64,000 bases of DNA from Galdieria partita (lineage: Eukaryota > Rhodophyta > Bangiophyceae > Galdieriales > Galdieriaceae), in contig BQMJ01000077.1 of NCBI GenBank assembly GCA_025991245.1, positions 62,001 to 126,000 on the forward strand, given 5' to 3'. Under the pieces are notes generated by a model. That model worked only from the letters and a program-made list of their open reading frames with translations. It ran no database searches and was not told where the DNA came from. Every line of letters begins with the position of its first letter. The first letter of the stretch is position 1. Both the position numbers and the translations under genes were made by a program. Shown piece after piece: positions 42,491-53,450 of this stretch.

Positions 42491-45139
42491 TCATTGTTTG
42501 TCTTGTTTCTCAAGAAACTCATGTATTCCGTCAATTATCAAGGGAATGTCCTGATCTGCTATACCATAGCGCGATAAACGTGTATCATTTAAATAAGGAA
42601 AAGACTTTGGAGTGAACAAATTCAGTTGACGAGAGTAATATTCAATTACAGGAGCCTCAGCAAAACCACAATATTCTCTTAAAAAAGTATTCCAATCAAA
42701 TGAAGAACTCATAGAACTGGATGCAACATTTTCTTCGCCTCTCACTTGCATCACATTCATATCCATCCTTGGATGAGTATTTCTTCTTTCCATCATTCCA
42801 CTATTCCTTCCAGATTCTTCAAATGGAATACGTCTTAATAAATCAACAAACGAATTGCTCAACAAATCATAAAGTGGTTTCAGTTGTTCCAACCATCCAG
42901 CATTGTCTCCAAATACTCTTTCAAGATCTTCACTAGCCTTGCAACCTAAAAAAGTTCGCAAAGATGTAGTTGAACATACTACAACTTGACAATGAGGAGG
43001 TATGCATAACCATTCTTGTCGTATATTCTGTGGTTGTATCTCAGAGTTGATACAACTGTAAACAATATTATTATTATTGTCTTCATAATAAACTCCACTA
43101 TTCAATATCCAATTCTGATTATTCCTAAATTGTCTGGAAACTTCTTCAGTATACTTGTCGCTTACAATCAACTGAATGGCTCTTAAATTATTCTGCATCA
43201 ATTCAAGCTGTGACGCCACTGGATGTAAAAATTTAGCAACTTCTGCCTTAATCATTGAGCGACCAACACCAGAACTTGACAACTGAAAACATTTCAATGC
43301 AATGCCTATCAAATATACTCTCTTCTTGGTGGTTTCAGTCTCCATAGGTGTTTGCTCTGAAGAAGATTCACCTTGAATAGCAAGGAAAGAATCGTCTTTC
43401 ATATCTGTTACTCGAATAAGAACATCAGGTCCATTGGAATTTCGTCGAATAGGAATAAATATTCCATCTTTTGATAAATACTTTTCAAAAAATGGTTTCC
43501 AAGCAGTGATATGGTAAGTTGCTCCGTTAGCACTATGGATTCTACTCACTGTCGAACTAAATGCTGGAACATAATTGGGAATAGGATCCACTTTTAAGCT
43601 GCTAATGGTTTCAGTAGATTGTATTGATATATGTTCGACAAAACTATGTCGAAATATACTCAATTCTCCTAGTTTAGAACAGAAACACCATTGAACATAA
43701 AGAATAAGAGTAAATATAATTTCAAATTTGAAACCACGACTCGAAGGTGAATCCAATCGACTGATCGATGAAAATAAACTACAAATAAAACGAACAGGAG
43801 GAATATTCCAATATCGCGATTGAATATGCTTTAGTACAATCTTTGGAAAAACCAACTTGAAAAACGTTTCATTTCTGAATCCAAAGGGTGTCCTGCTTGC
43901 TTCGTCTTGTTCATTTCTCGAGCAACTCATATAATAAAAACCAAAATGATTGGCAATATCTAAAACATATTCAGGATAACTTCCTAAACCACCAAATAGA
44001 ATCTCTCTCTTTGGAATACGAAATTCAAATATACTCGCAAGAAGCATTGAAGAAAAAACAATCATTGATTTGGGTGTCATACGAGAAAGAGTTACTACGA
44101 GATTCGGAGCAACTTTCTCTATCTTCTCTTTCATTTCATCCTCTGAAAGATAACAAAAACTATTCCAACGTTCACATCTCTTTCCCAATTCATTTAAAAC
44201 ATGAACAACATAGTAAGGAACACCACCTGTATAATCATACACTTGTTTGAAGAACCAATCGTGTCCCTCAGGATGACTAGTAAATAATACTTTTAGAATA
44301 GGTTCATCGTCATAAGTGGTATTTTGTATAAAGTACTTGACAGTTGCTTCTGAAAAAGGATCTAAACGAAGAAAGGATAAAATGACTGGGGAAGTAAGGG
44401 CATCTTGTTGACTAGTTACGACAGCATCTGATCCCCCTGCCAAAACACAAATTACAAAAGGTTGACGTAAAATTGTTGATAAGACTCCAAAAAAAGAACA
44501 ATAGACGTTGTGCACTCGATTTGCTCTTCGTGTAACCATCAACTCCTTAAACATAGTGAATTTGTCGCCTTCCAAAGCTTCAATTTCATCAATAAACAGA
44601 TATAAATAACGTTTCTTGGTGACTTGCAAGAGTTTCTGAAACCATTCTTCTGGACTACCAATACAGGAAAGCACTTGAGAAAGTAGATCTGCACCGTTTG
44701 GAAACTGGGCAAGTGCCTCTCTGCTTATCCATTCAAAAAGCGTAGTTTGAAAGCGATTCCCGTCAGGAACATCGAGAAGATTCAACACAACATATAAAGT
44801 CTCGTTTAATAGTGCGTCTAGAGAACGTTCTCCTATATTATCCCCTTCTGCAATACCAGGGAGACCCATTTTACCTAAATAGTGCAACAAAAACTCTTTG
44901 TTCATGGAAACAAACGTTTGGAAGTTTTGGCCAAACGTGCTTTTGCCGCTTCCACACATTTGAGGAGCGATAGAAACGTGTGGCCGTTGTTCTTTAGAGA
45001 AACCTTGCTCATCGCAAAGATGAGAGGCTTGAAAAGCTTCTATAACTTGCAACAGTGCGGACTCACGATTGACAAGGGGATGTTTAACACCTTTAAAAGA
45101 GAAGACGTCCATTCTGTATTCACGCAACAATCGCCGCAA
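42491..45139 (-). CDS. Subtelomeric P-loop ATPase with nuclease-like and SAM-like C-terminal modules, 882 residues
   Basis: Intact, intronless; a second, diverged subfamily. Residues 20-35 read HPLVNRESALLQVIEA, the 'NRE' start common in archaeal-type/STAND ATPases. P-loop QMCGSGKS (63-67), Walker B YLYLFIDEIEALE (Asp184, Glu185), sensor FVICVLAGGSDAV, FLRLDPF, and TGGVP (304-308). The C-terminal module (about 530-760) again has PDVLIRV (Asp572), IGIALKC (Lys616), helix AEVAKFLHPV and a following strand, the same order as in the 702-residue protein at low sequence identity. The last 70 residues (WNTFLREYCGF ... LSRYGIADQDIPLIIDGIHEFL) resemble a SAM-type helical bundle, which the other subfamily lacks. 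Function unknown. Confidence 0.85.
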   Translation of the reverse strand: MRRLLREYRMDVFSFKGVKHPLVNRESALLQVIEAFQASHLCDEQGFSKEQRPHVSIAPQMCGSGKSTFGQNFQTFVSMNKEFLLHYLGKMGLPGIAEGDNIGERSLDALLNETLYVVLNLLDVPDGNRFQTTLFEWISREALAQFPNGADLLSQVLSCIGSPEEWFQKLLQVTKKRYLYLFIDEIEALEGDKFTMFKELMVTRRANRVHNVYCSFFGVLSTILRQPFVICVLAGGSDAVVTSQQDALTSPVILSFLRLDPFSEATVKYFIQNTTYDDEPILKVLFTSHPEGHDWFFKQVYDYTGGVPYYVVHVLNELGKRCERWNSFCYLSEDEMKEKIEKVAPNLVVTLSRMTPKSMIVFSSMLLASIFEFRIPKREILFGGLGSYPEYVLDIANHFGFYYMSCSRNEQDEASRTPFGFRNETFFKLVFPKIVLKHIQSRYWNIPPVRFICSLFSSISRLDSPSSRGFKFEIIFTLILYVQWCFCSKLGELSIFRHSFVEHISIQSTETISSLKVDPIPNYVPAFSSTVSRIHSANGATYHITAWKPFFEKYLSKDGIFIPIRRNSNGPDVLIRVTDMKDDSFLAIQGESSSEQTPMETETTKKRVYLIGIALKCFQLSSSGVGRSMIKAEVAKFLHPVASQLELMQNNLRAIQLIVSDKYTEEVSRQFRNNQNWILNSGVYYEDNNNNIVYSCINSEIQPQNIRQEWLCIPPHCQVVVCSTTSLRTFLGCKASEDLERVFGDNAGWLEQLKPLYDLLSNSFVDLLRRIPFEESGRNSGMMERRNTHPRMDMNVMQVRGEENVASSSMSSSFDWNTFLREYCGFAEAPVIEYYSRQLNLFTPKSFPYLNDTRLSRYGIADQDIPLIIDGIHEFLEKQDKQ

Positions 45140-48100
45140 CCAACCTCCAACAACAAATTGAATCTCAAAATGTAAAATTGTTGTTCTATACGAGTATTAC
45201 ATAGTTTATGTATAAGAGCTAATATTTTTGTTCGGCTTGCAGATGACTTTGTTGTTTCTTTTACGACAAAGTGACTTTATTTTATAGTGGATAAAGATTA
45301 ACTTGTTGACTCCTTCCAGAGCTTTGTGTGGATACAGTGGGAGAAAAACATATTTGGAAACTTAGTCATCTTGAGTAGATAGTTTGTTTCTTGTTTCGTT
45401 TAGTGTGTTTATCACTTTGATGGATATAAAGCTTGCTTAGAAATTTGTTGTTGGCACTTTCCAAGGAGGACTTTGTTTAGGTTGTACAGATGGAGCTTTA
45501 CTAGTTATACCTCATTTTGAGTTTTTTTTGACAGTCCAAGTTTCGTTTTGAACACTGTTTTTCACTCAAATTGCAGTGACTTCTTGGATAGTCTCATACT
45601 AAGTACCTCCGCGAAATACACTTCTAACGAGGCAACTTGCTTTGTAGTTTCTGGTCTTTGAGTGAAAACTAGCTGTGTGTGTTTCGAGAATAATGTATTG
45701 ATAAAAGGTTCCAAACTTGCACGGAGTTTTAGTAATTGATCCAATAAAGTCTGTTACAAGTCAGCGTCGTTTGATTGGGTGTTGTTTGAGAGTAGTTTTA
45801 TTAGGGAATTGTTATACATAGTCTTGTGAAATAGGGCTGAAACTCCGCTTTGAGCAGATTCTCAGCTATGTCTTGTGTTTGTTGAATAGTTTGCAATTTC
45901 CATATGTTAACTATTGTCTATTGAGAGACTCTTGTGAAAGTGAAAAAGACGAACTATAGTTGTATATACTTCAATTTGAACAGTCAATGGCACTGTATGT
46001 CTTCATGAAGCCTATTGCTATATTACAAATTTAGTTGAGATCTAGATTCCAACTGCTAGCAAACCTAATTGTTGCTTTGAGTCGTTTCAAGACAAGCTAC
46101 TTTTTCGTATCTAACCAACTCTCTGGAAATATTTAAAGACGTTTCACTAATCATCCGTTGAGAATCAATTAATGATCTTCAATCAAATTGTGTCACAAAC
46201 CAACACGACATTCCAATTTTGTCTCAATAGTAAAAAACAAGTTTTGCAATTTATAGAGTTGTTTAGTTTGTATAATTTGTGTTACAACTATGTTTTAGAA
46301 TTCAAACAAGAAATCTAGTGTTTCTTTGTCTCCCATGAAACATTGAAATGGAGTTGCTTAGAGAAAGAATATATGAACTTGAGGTGACTTCTTGAGAAAC
46401 ATATTTTATGATTGAATAATTTCTTTCATTGACTTGAAAGATATTCTGAAATCAACAGTGCTTCCGGATAGGAAAATTTAGATACTCTGGTTTTCCACTC
46501 TTCCAGTTTAAGCTATTCCATTGCTTGTCTTTTCTACACCAATCAGACTATATAGACCTCCACTAGATTGAAAGAAGTTCAATTGTCTACAAAAGAATCT
46601 TCACAGTACTAGACATCAAAGATTGCTATCCAATACAGACGAGAGAAAGAATCCATTCAACTCAATGCTTTCTTTGAAGGGTCACACTTTGTCTACTTTT
46701 GACATCTATCCTTGAGGATACTTCACCTATCTAATCGAACATTGTCGAATATGAGTGAAATTTGAACAATAGGCTGAAAATACCTCAACTACTCAAAGTG
46801 ATATCGTGTAAAGTTATCTTTCAGTTCAAAAGTTTCGTACACTTTATGAAAGAGGCAATGTAACACACCAATTTATCAGAGCTTGCGACTTTCGTTACTT
46901 GCTGCAAGAAAGAAGTCTCAATCGAAAGTTATTGATAGTATGATGTTCACAATTCTGAGCTATGAGTATTGAAATCTTTACATCTCCTCCATTGAGAACC
47001 CAAGTTTCAAAGGTTGAACAAGTGGATTTGGCTTTACGTTTTGGGATATTTTTGGATACTGTCAGGATTTTAGTTTTGTCGAGACAGTGAAGTTTCTAAC
47101 AAAATTGTTGTAGATTTGATGTGTTGTTTTCAGAGTAACTCTGAGATGATGAGAATGGAAATTCAAGTCAATTGGTAACTTGAAATCTTGCTCCTTGTCT
47201 TGCTAAAGTACTTTGTATACTTTAAAAGTATTTCATTGAGTTGTTGTTGCTTTCTTCTCTTGTGGCATTCTACAAGTTTCGTTAGAGCAAACAAGATTTT
47301 ATCTTTGGAAGCAACGACTGTAACAACTCATTTGGGCCTATCTATTTTCGGAATCCTTTCAGGATGGTCGGTTGTTGACTGCTGAATTTTGTGACACTAT
47401 ATACTATCGTTGACTTTGCTAAAGTCACCGTCTGCTTCAAAGTACACCTTCCAGAAAATCTCGGTTAAAGTTGCTAGTACTAGTTACTGTCCATATGTCT
47501 AGGAATTCTTGATACCTGTTTCACAGAATTGAAACACATTGTAGAGTTTTACCATTACATTCAACAACACAAGGATTGATTCACATTCCTCACTACATTC
47601 TTCTATGATAGCATTCTAGGGTACGGGACAAACTTCCTTCTTGACAATTGTAATCAGCACTCTTTTTAACCCAACCACAGGTATAGCTGGAATTGTTGAA
47701 AACGTTTGATTCACAAAACGTTAACCAAGTGTTTAAATTCAAACAATTTGGAATCTAACCATCTTAAAACTCAACGTGTTCTGTTTGGGCTTGTGAGATC
47801 AAAGAAAAACTCCTTGTCAACAACAAGTCAAATCCAATTCTATTAACTCTCCAGTTTTTTTTCTCGTTACTTTCACGATTTCTGAATTATCAGGTACAAC
47901 AGTGGAAAATCTGTAACTGAACAGAAAGAATAGAGCATCAACACGATTTTGAACTCTCGAGTGCAAGGTTCTTTTGGAAATTTCTCTACAAGTATACAAG
48001 AAACGATATAGTTTGTACCTTTTAAAGGCATCCTTTCATACCACCTCCTTTCTAAGCTCTTCGAAACGTTCTTTCGTTAGAACTTATTGGTTGAGAACAG

Positions 48101-51100
48101 GAGCTAAATAGTTGTGTTATGCAACCCGCTTCAAAGTGGATAAGGTCTGTTTATGAAAATTCTTTTTGAGTTTCAACGAGAAACATCTTGAGAATAGACT
48201 AGAAAGTTTTTCTTTTTTTTGGATACTGTTTAAACTTGGGTTGTTTTGGTCGTAACTTTGTAGACACTAGGTTTGAACCTTGTGGTTGATTACTCAACGT
48301 CAGAGTTCAAAAGAGAATTATCTGCAGAAACATTGTGAAGGGAGAGGTTGATTACGATCGTACAAGGGAGATTGTTTGGAAACAACTACCATAGCTTTGC
48401 ACATTTTTGGTTCTTTAGATGAGAATAGTGCAAAAGAGGATAATTTGTAGCAGTCATAATATTATCGGCATCTTTTAACCTGAACGAGTTGTCTATACAC
48501 ACTTGTGGAAAGATTTATTTACTGAGGTTAGCGAAAACACTATAGCAAATTAAGTAGATCGTTTGATAAATGTCCAAAGTATTTTGAAAACTAAAGCAAA
48601 GGAAGAAATATTCGCTACGAGAACAAACCTTGAATACTACAATAAAGTAGACTAGTGTATGTTGAATTGACAAAGTGCAGAGATCTTGAAAGATATTGTA
48701 TTCGAAACAAGTTGTCTAGTAAAGTATTGAATGAATGAGATGAAATAAAAAAGATTGTTTCAAAGATATATAATCTTTGATGAACATCCCACGTTCTAAA
48801 GCTCTTTTGGGAGATAGTTTGAAGCCGAATTTGCCAACAAAATTCATTGAGTTTTATCAATCACACAAGTTTTATTTTTTCATTTGGTTCCCTTTATCGA
48901 TATCCACGATATGTAAAGATTGTATGCAAAGAAATGAATGTGGTAAAGGAAAGGCGAACATGACTCGTTCAATGAGTTATTATTCAAAAAGAATTTACTT
49001 GAATTATTCGGTTGATTGACAAAGTTTATTCAAAAGATCAAGTATTTCAGGGAAATTATTGGTTTTTAGAACTTTGTATACTCAAGAGACAATCAATGAA
49101 CCGTTACCTTTTCATTCTATTTCACGTGTCATTGAAACTTTCCTCGTCTTTAAACTTTTTTTGCTGAAACTTTGAGACTTTGGCAGTACTTAAGAGAGTA
49201 TAGAACAGAAAGAGAACAGACTCATTTTTATTCCTCGAATAGTGAAAAGTTGCAAAAAGTAACAACTGAAAAAGCCAAGAGATTGCACAATGGAGGTCAT
49301 CATACTATACAAGGAGAAGCCACTGAGAAAGAATTGGATTCAAACTATAGTCCAACTTTATTTCTAGACACAGAAGGAAGGAAGGCAGTTGTACTACAAA
49401 AAACAGGAACAAAGAATCAACTGTTTTTCAATATATAGCAAAGTAGCCTAGCTGATGAATGAATCTCTTAATTCAATTACTCTTAAATAAAAATTGAACA
49501 AGAAAATTTATAAGCGTACATATTGAGAAGCCTACAAAGTGATTCTAAGTTTAACCCTGTTGAGAATAGATAAAAAAAGACTTAAAATGTTCCAATCAAA
49601 CACAAAGTTCATCTTTTAGGGAATTCAAGAAGACTTCCAGTGTAATAGCCATCATTATCTTCATCGTAGCCATTTTAGTATCATCAACAGGAAATAATAT
49701 AGTATACTTGGAGCTTACAGAAATGATTCAACTCGAATGAATTTGGCAATCGACAATTGTAAAGGTTTTTCTATTTGAAATGGATTTAAAACATCCTTAT
49801 AAATAAGAATTGGGCTTCGACTCATATTCGTTCGAAATACTTGCCCGAACGGATACAGATATAGTAGAATTGTAACCATAGACAGATGAATTTTGAATCA
49901 AACAACAATTCAAGCATAGAATAGAAGCACAAAAGAAACTACGTATTTACTTAATTCATTTTGTTGGAGAGTAGCATTGTGATATGTAAAGATTCAAGAT
50001 TCGAACAAAGTAAAATAATTCCGCTTCAGTGGAATAATACTGCCTCAAAGCAAACGATAAATTTCGACAATAATGCCTAAAGCATTAAACAGTGCTTTTC
50101 AACGTGAAACTCTTCGAGACCAAACTTTGCCATCCAAGACCTGCTAGTATCGGTCGTAAACTTTCAGTGACTTGAAACTTGAGTTCCATAAATATTGAAA
50201 AATATGTGTCTTTAGTCCAAGTTCACGTTGAACGTACCTCAACTTGGATCCTTGTTGAAAACTGTCGCTCTTCATTTTCTGGTAACTTTATAGGCGTTTC
50301 TTACTATGTAGAGTACTATAAAAAGAAAAGTCGGCACAAAAAGCTGCCAATTGTTTTCAACTTTGAACCCCTGCTCCCTATACAGTCTTGTAGTGTAACT
50401 TGGTTTTTCAAGTCCAAGTATACTACAAAGTAAAGTCTTGTGAATTGTTGTTGTGAATCTTCTTTTGTGTCACACTCATCAATGTCTTTTGTAGCACTCG
50501 AAGTACATTCTGATTTGATTCTTGTATTCTTCAACCAACCGATTCCTTTATTTGTGAGTTTATGACCATTTAAAGTCTCTTATCCAACTAAAGAGGAGAC
50601 ATGAGCGGATTGCTTTGATTGGAACAGGCGGAGTGATAATGGCATCTTTCAACCTTCCTTTGACCGACTTGAAGAAATCACGAAAGTTGCGATATATGAG
50701 CTAGTTGACAGAGAATTAGATGAAGCTTTATGACTGTTTGAGTGCTTGACCAGTTGATATGTTTCCAAATTGTATACAACAGATATTTTTCTAAGTTTGA
50801 GTTTTTGGCGTTGCGTTTTTGAATAAATGTGGATAATAGGCAACTTTGAAAGTTTTCATGAGAGTGGGGTTTTGATATAACTATTGTTGATGCTTCTGTG
50901 GTTTTTATCAGAGAAACTCTGAGGGAACCAGAATCGAGAGTGAGTCCCGGTACTAGCTTCATAACGTGTTGAAGTATTCTGGGTATAGTTGAAGAGTTTA
51001 TGACTGAGTTGCTTCTTTCTTCCCTTTTCGCTTTTCTTTGTTGGGTTTACTAGTGTAGGCAATTCTTTGTCTTGGGAAGCTACCTTGACAATTTGGTTAT

Positions 51101-53450
51101 CTTTCTCCAACTTTGGAGTGCTCTAGTGTTTGCAGAATTTTCCGTGTTTTATTGTTGAATTTTGTGAAACATAGACTGTTTCAAGCTTTGTGGTGTTTTA
51201 GATGCATAGGAGGAAGTGGCTCGAGGGTATTTGTTTTTGACTATTGTTGTGAAGGGACAAACAAGGCAAGGTTCTTGCAATGATACTTATTATATGAGTC
51301 ATGAAGCTATGCTATTATGGAGAGTTTTCATATGTAGAACTCACAATATAGAAAGAGTCAACAATGGATTCTTTATTTTCGCAATACAATTATACAAAAT
51401 AGAATATGCGACACTTGGTCTATATATTCAAGCTGTTTGAGAAACTTGACTGGTAGGCAAAATACAAATTATATACATGTGTCACTTCCAATGTTTACTT
51501 GAATCACGTTTTGTTGATAATTGAAACACTCGACCAGATTGTATAAACTCAAATCTGCAAAAGTCTAAAAAGTCCTTGTTACTGGTAACACAAAATTCAC
51601 AGTCCTCCAAGTTGCAAACAGTTCAGATAGACATTGATCAGCACAAGTGTTCACTCTAATTGACGAAATTTCTCTATGACAACTTTGCGACTGCACACTA
51701 AATCGTTCCAAGTTGTGGGAAACACAATCTTCTTCTTGAAAGTGGCAGATTATACTCTCTTGCAATGATTCCTATCGACTAGAGATCAATGTTCTCCAAA
51801 TCAACTTGAAGTAAATAAATCTTCAAGGTAAATAACAAAGGTGAGTTTATCTCACTATACAATGGCGGGCTTTACTCTCAGGGGTATGTCAACGATCATT
51901 CTAACACAACGGTTCTCTTCAAATAATGCAACGTTAGAGAATCAATAGTATTCTAGGTAAACCTTTGAGTGGAAGGTTCCCTTGGAAAGTTTTCACTAGG
52001 TACATATGAAACTATATGGCGTGTGCACTTTTGACGGTACTCGAAGAGCTCTTCTTTGGCCAATCTCTCATTGTGATTGTTTTGCTCAACTGTGGCAGTA
52101 GTTGCTTTGTTACCATCTGTTTTGAAGTGGATAGAATTGTTCCTTTTTATGAAATATAAGTAGAGTTGAATTTAGAGAAGAACTTTTTAGTTCGACCAAA
52201 CTTTGAGGCTTTATGATTTCGCACTTTTTGAAATACCAACCAAGGCCCGGTTTGGTTTGGTCGTTTCCTGTCAACAACTTGGCTTGAACCTCAAAGTCGC
52301 TTCCAAGTTCCTGTCGAATGCTACGTAGGTACTGTTCGAGAGTTGTTAATCCTTTGTTTTTGGTCTGTTTGAAGACAGTGACCGTGCGGATTACTGGGAA
52401 ACCAGTCGGCACAAAGGCTCCAAATAGTCTTTGGCCTTGAATCCTTGTCCCACTCTAGTCTTCCAATGTAACTTGGTTTTTCCAATTGAATAGTACTACT
52501 AATTGTTGTCCTGTGAACAACAGATGAGGACTCTCTCTTGTGGAACAATTACCAAGATCGTTTGTAACGATCGGAGTATATTCTGAGATGAGTCTCTTTG
52601 GTTCTTCACAAAAACGATTCTTGTCATTGTCAGTTTTTGTCTATTGAGAATCTATTGTCCAAGTGGAGAGGGGAGATTGGCTCGTGGCAACTGAACTGTT
52701 CAGTTCAACTGTGAGTTGCTGTTTCGAAAACGGACGTGAACAGAGTTTGTACACCCACTTTGAAGCATCTTTACGTCGTTGTTTGCTAATCTTACTTGAC
52801 GAGGTCACTTGAAGGATGCAAATTCGAAACAGAACTTGGAAGAAATAGAGCGTCTGATGGGAAAAACTTTCACAAAAGAGAGGTTTCGCAACTCGTCGGC
52901 ATAGTGTATGTTTGGAATAGCTACCGCAGTCTTTTGTGCTCAAGTCTATAAATACTCAGCAGTTGACAGTTTGTGAGACACAGTTTTGGAAAGGATATTG
53001 TTTGAATAGTATTACTGTTAGCACTTAAATAGCCCTGTCTTTCTATTGGGAAATCACAACCAGTTATACAACGTACAATTCTATAAAAAGGCTGACAAGC
53101 ACAAAGTATACAAACTGAGAACTGTCCACGAATTTATAAATACATTGCTCTTTTTAGACACAGCGATTCTTTCAGCATATTAAATTACTCTGCTGAGCAA
53201 CATTCCTAGATATGCGCAAGATATTCCAGGATCTTCCTACGTTACAAAGCAAAAATGAGCAAGAAATGAATATTTTATTCTTGATGCCCTGTTTACTTGA
53301 ACGATCGATCTTCAACTGGTGGGTACGGTTGCTAAAATTTTATTTTCGTAGAAGTCTAGCGTCCTTGAATGAATACACGCTGAATTTCGTGACTAGTAAA
53401 TTATACAAGAAGAACTCTAGCCAACATTTGGATTGTCATAATGATGAAAA
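45140..53450. repeat. Gene-free subtelomeric mosaic of diverged repeats, T-rich on +
   Basis: No open frame with gene-like features. By eye, several blocks recur in the same orientation: 48120-48300 with 52100-52280 (about 4 kb apart), 47950-48020 with 51960-52020, 47090-47150 with 50880-50930, and 50370-50560 with 52430-52620 (about 2.07 kb apart; shared GTGTAACTTGGTTTTTC/ATGTAACTTGGTTTTTCC). Similarity is patchy, suggesting old tandem or segmental duplications. The + strand has clearly more T than A throughout. Confidence 0.6.
49457..49640 (+). repeat. Dispersed repeat, second copy near 58000-58190
   Basis: Both copies share AATCTC(T/C)TAATTCAAT, GAATA(G/A)ATAAA and ACAAAGTTC blocks in the same order and orientation. 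This links the T-rich and A-rich halves of the subtelomere. Confidence 0.6.

Noticed and set aside
49172-49438. 88-residue plus-strand frame in the repeat mosaic
   Set aside because: Low complexity, no ATG-supported context and no counterpart in related repeats.
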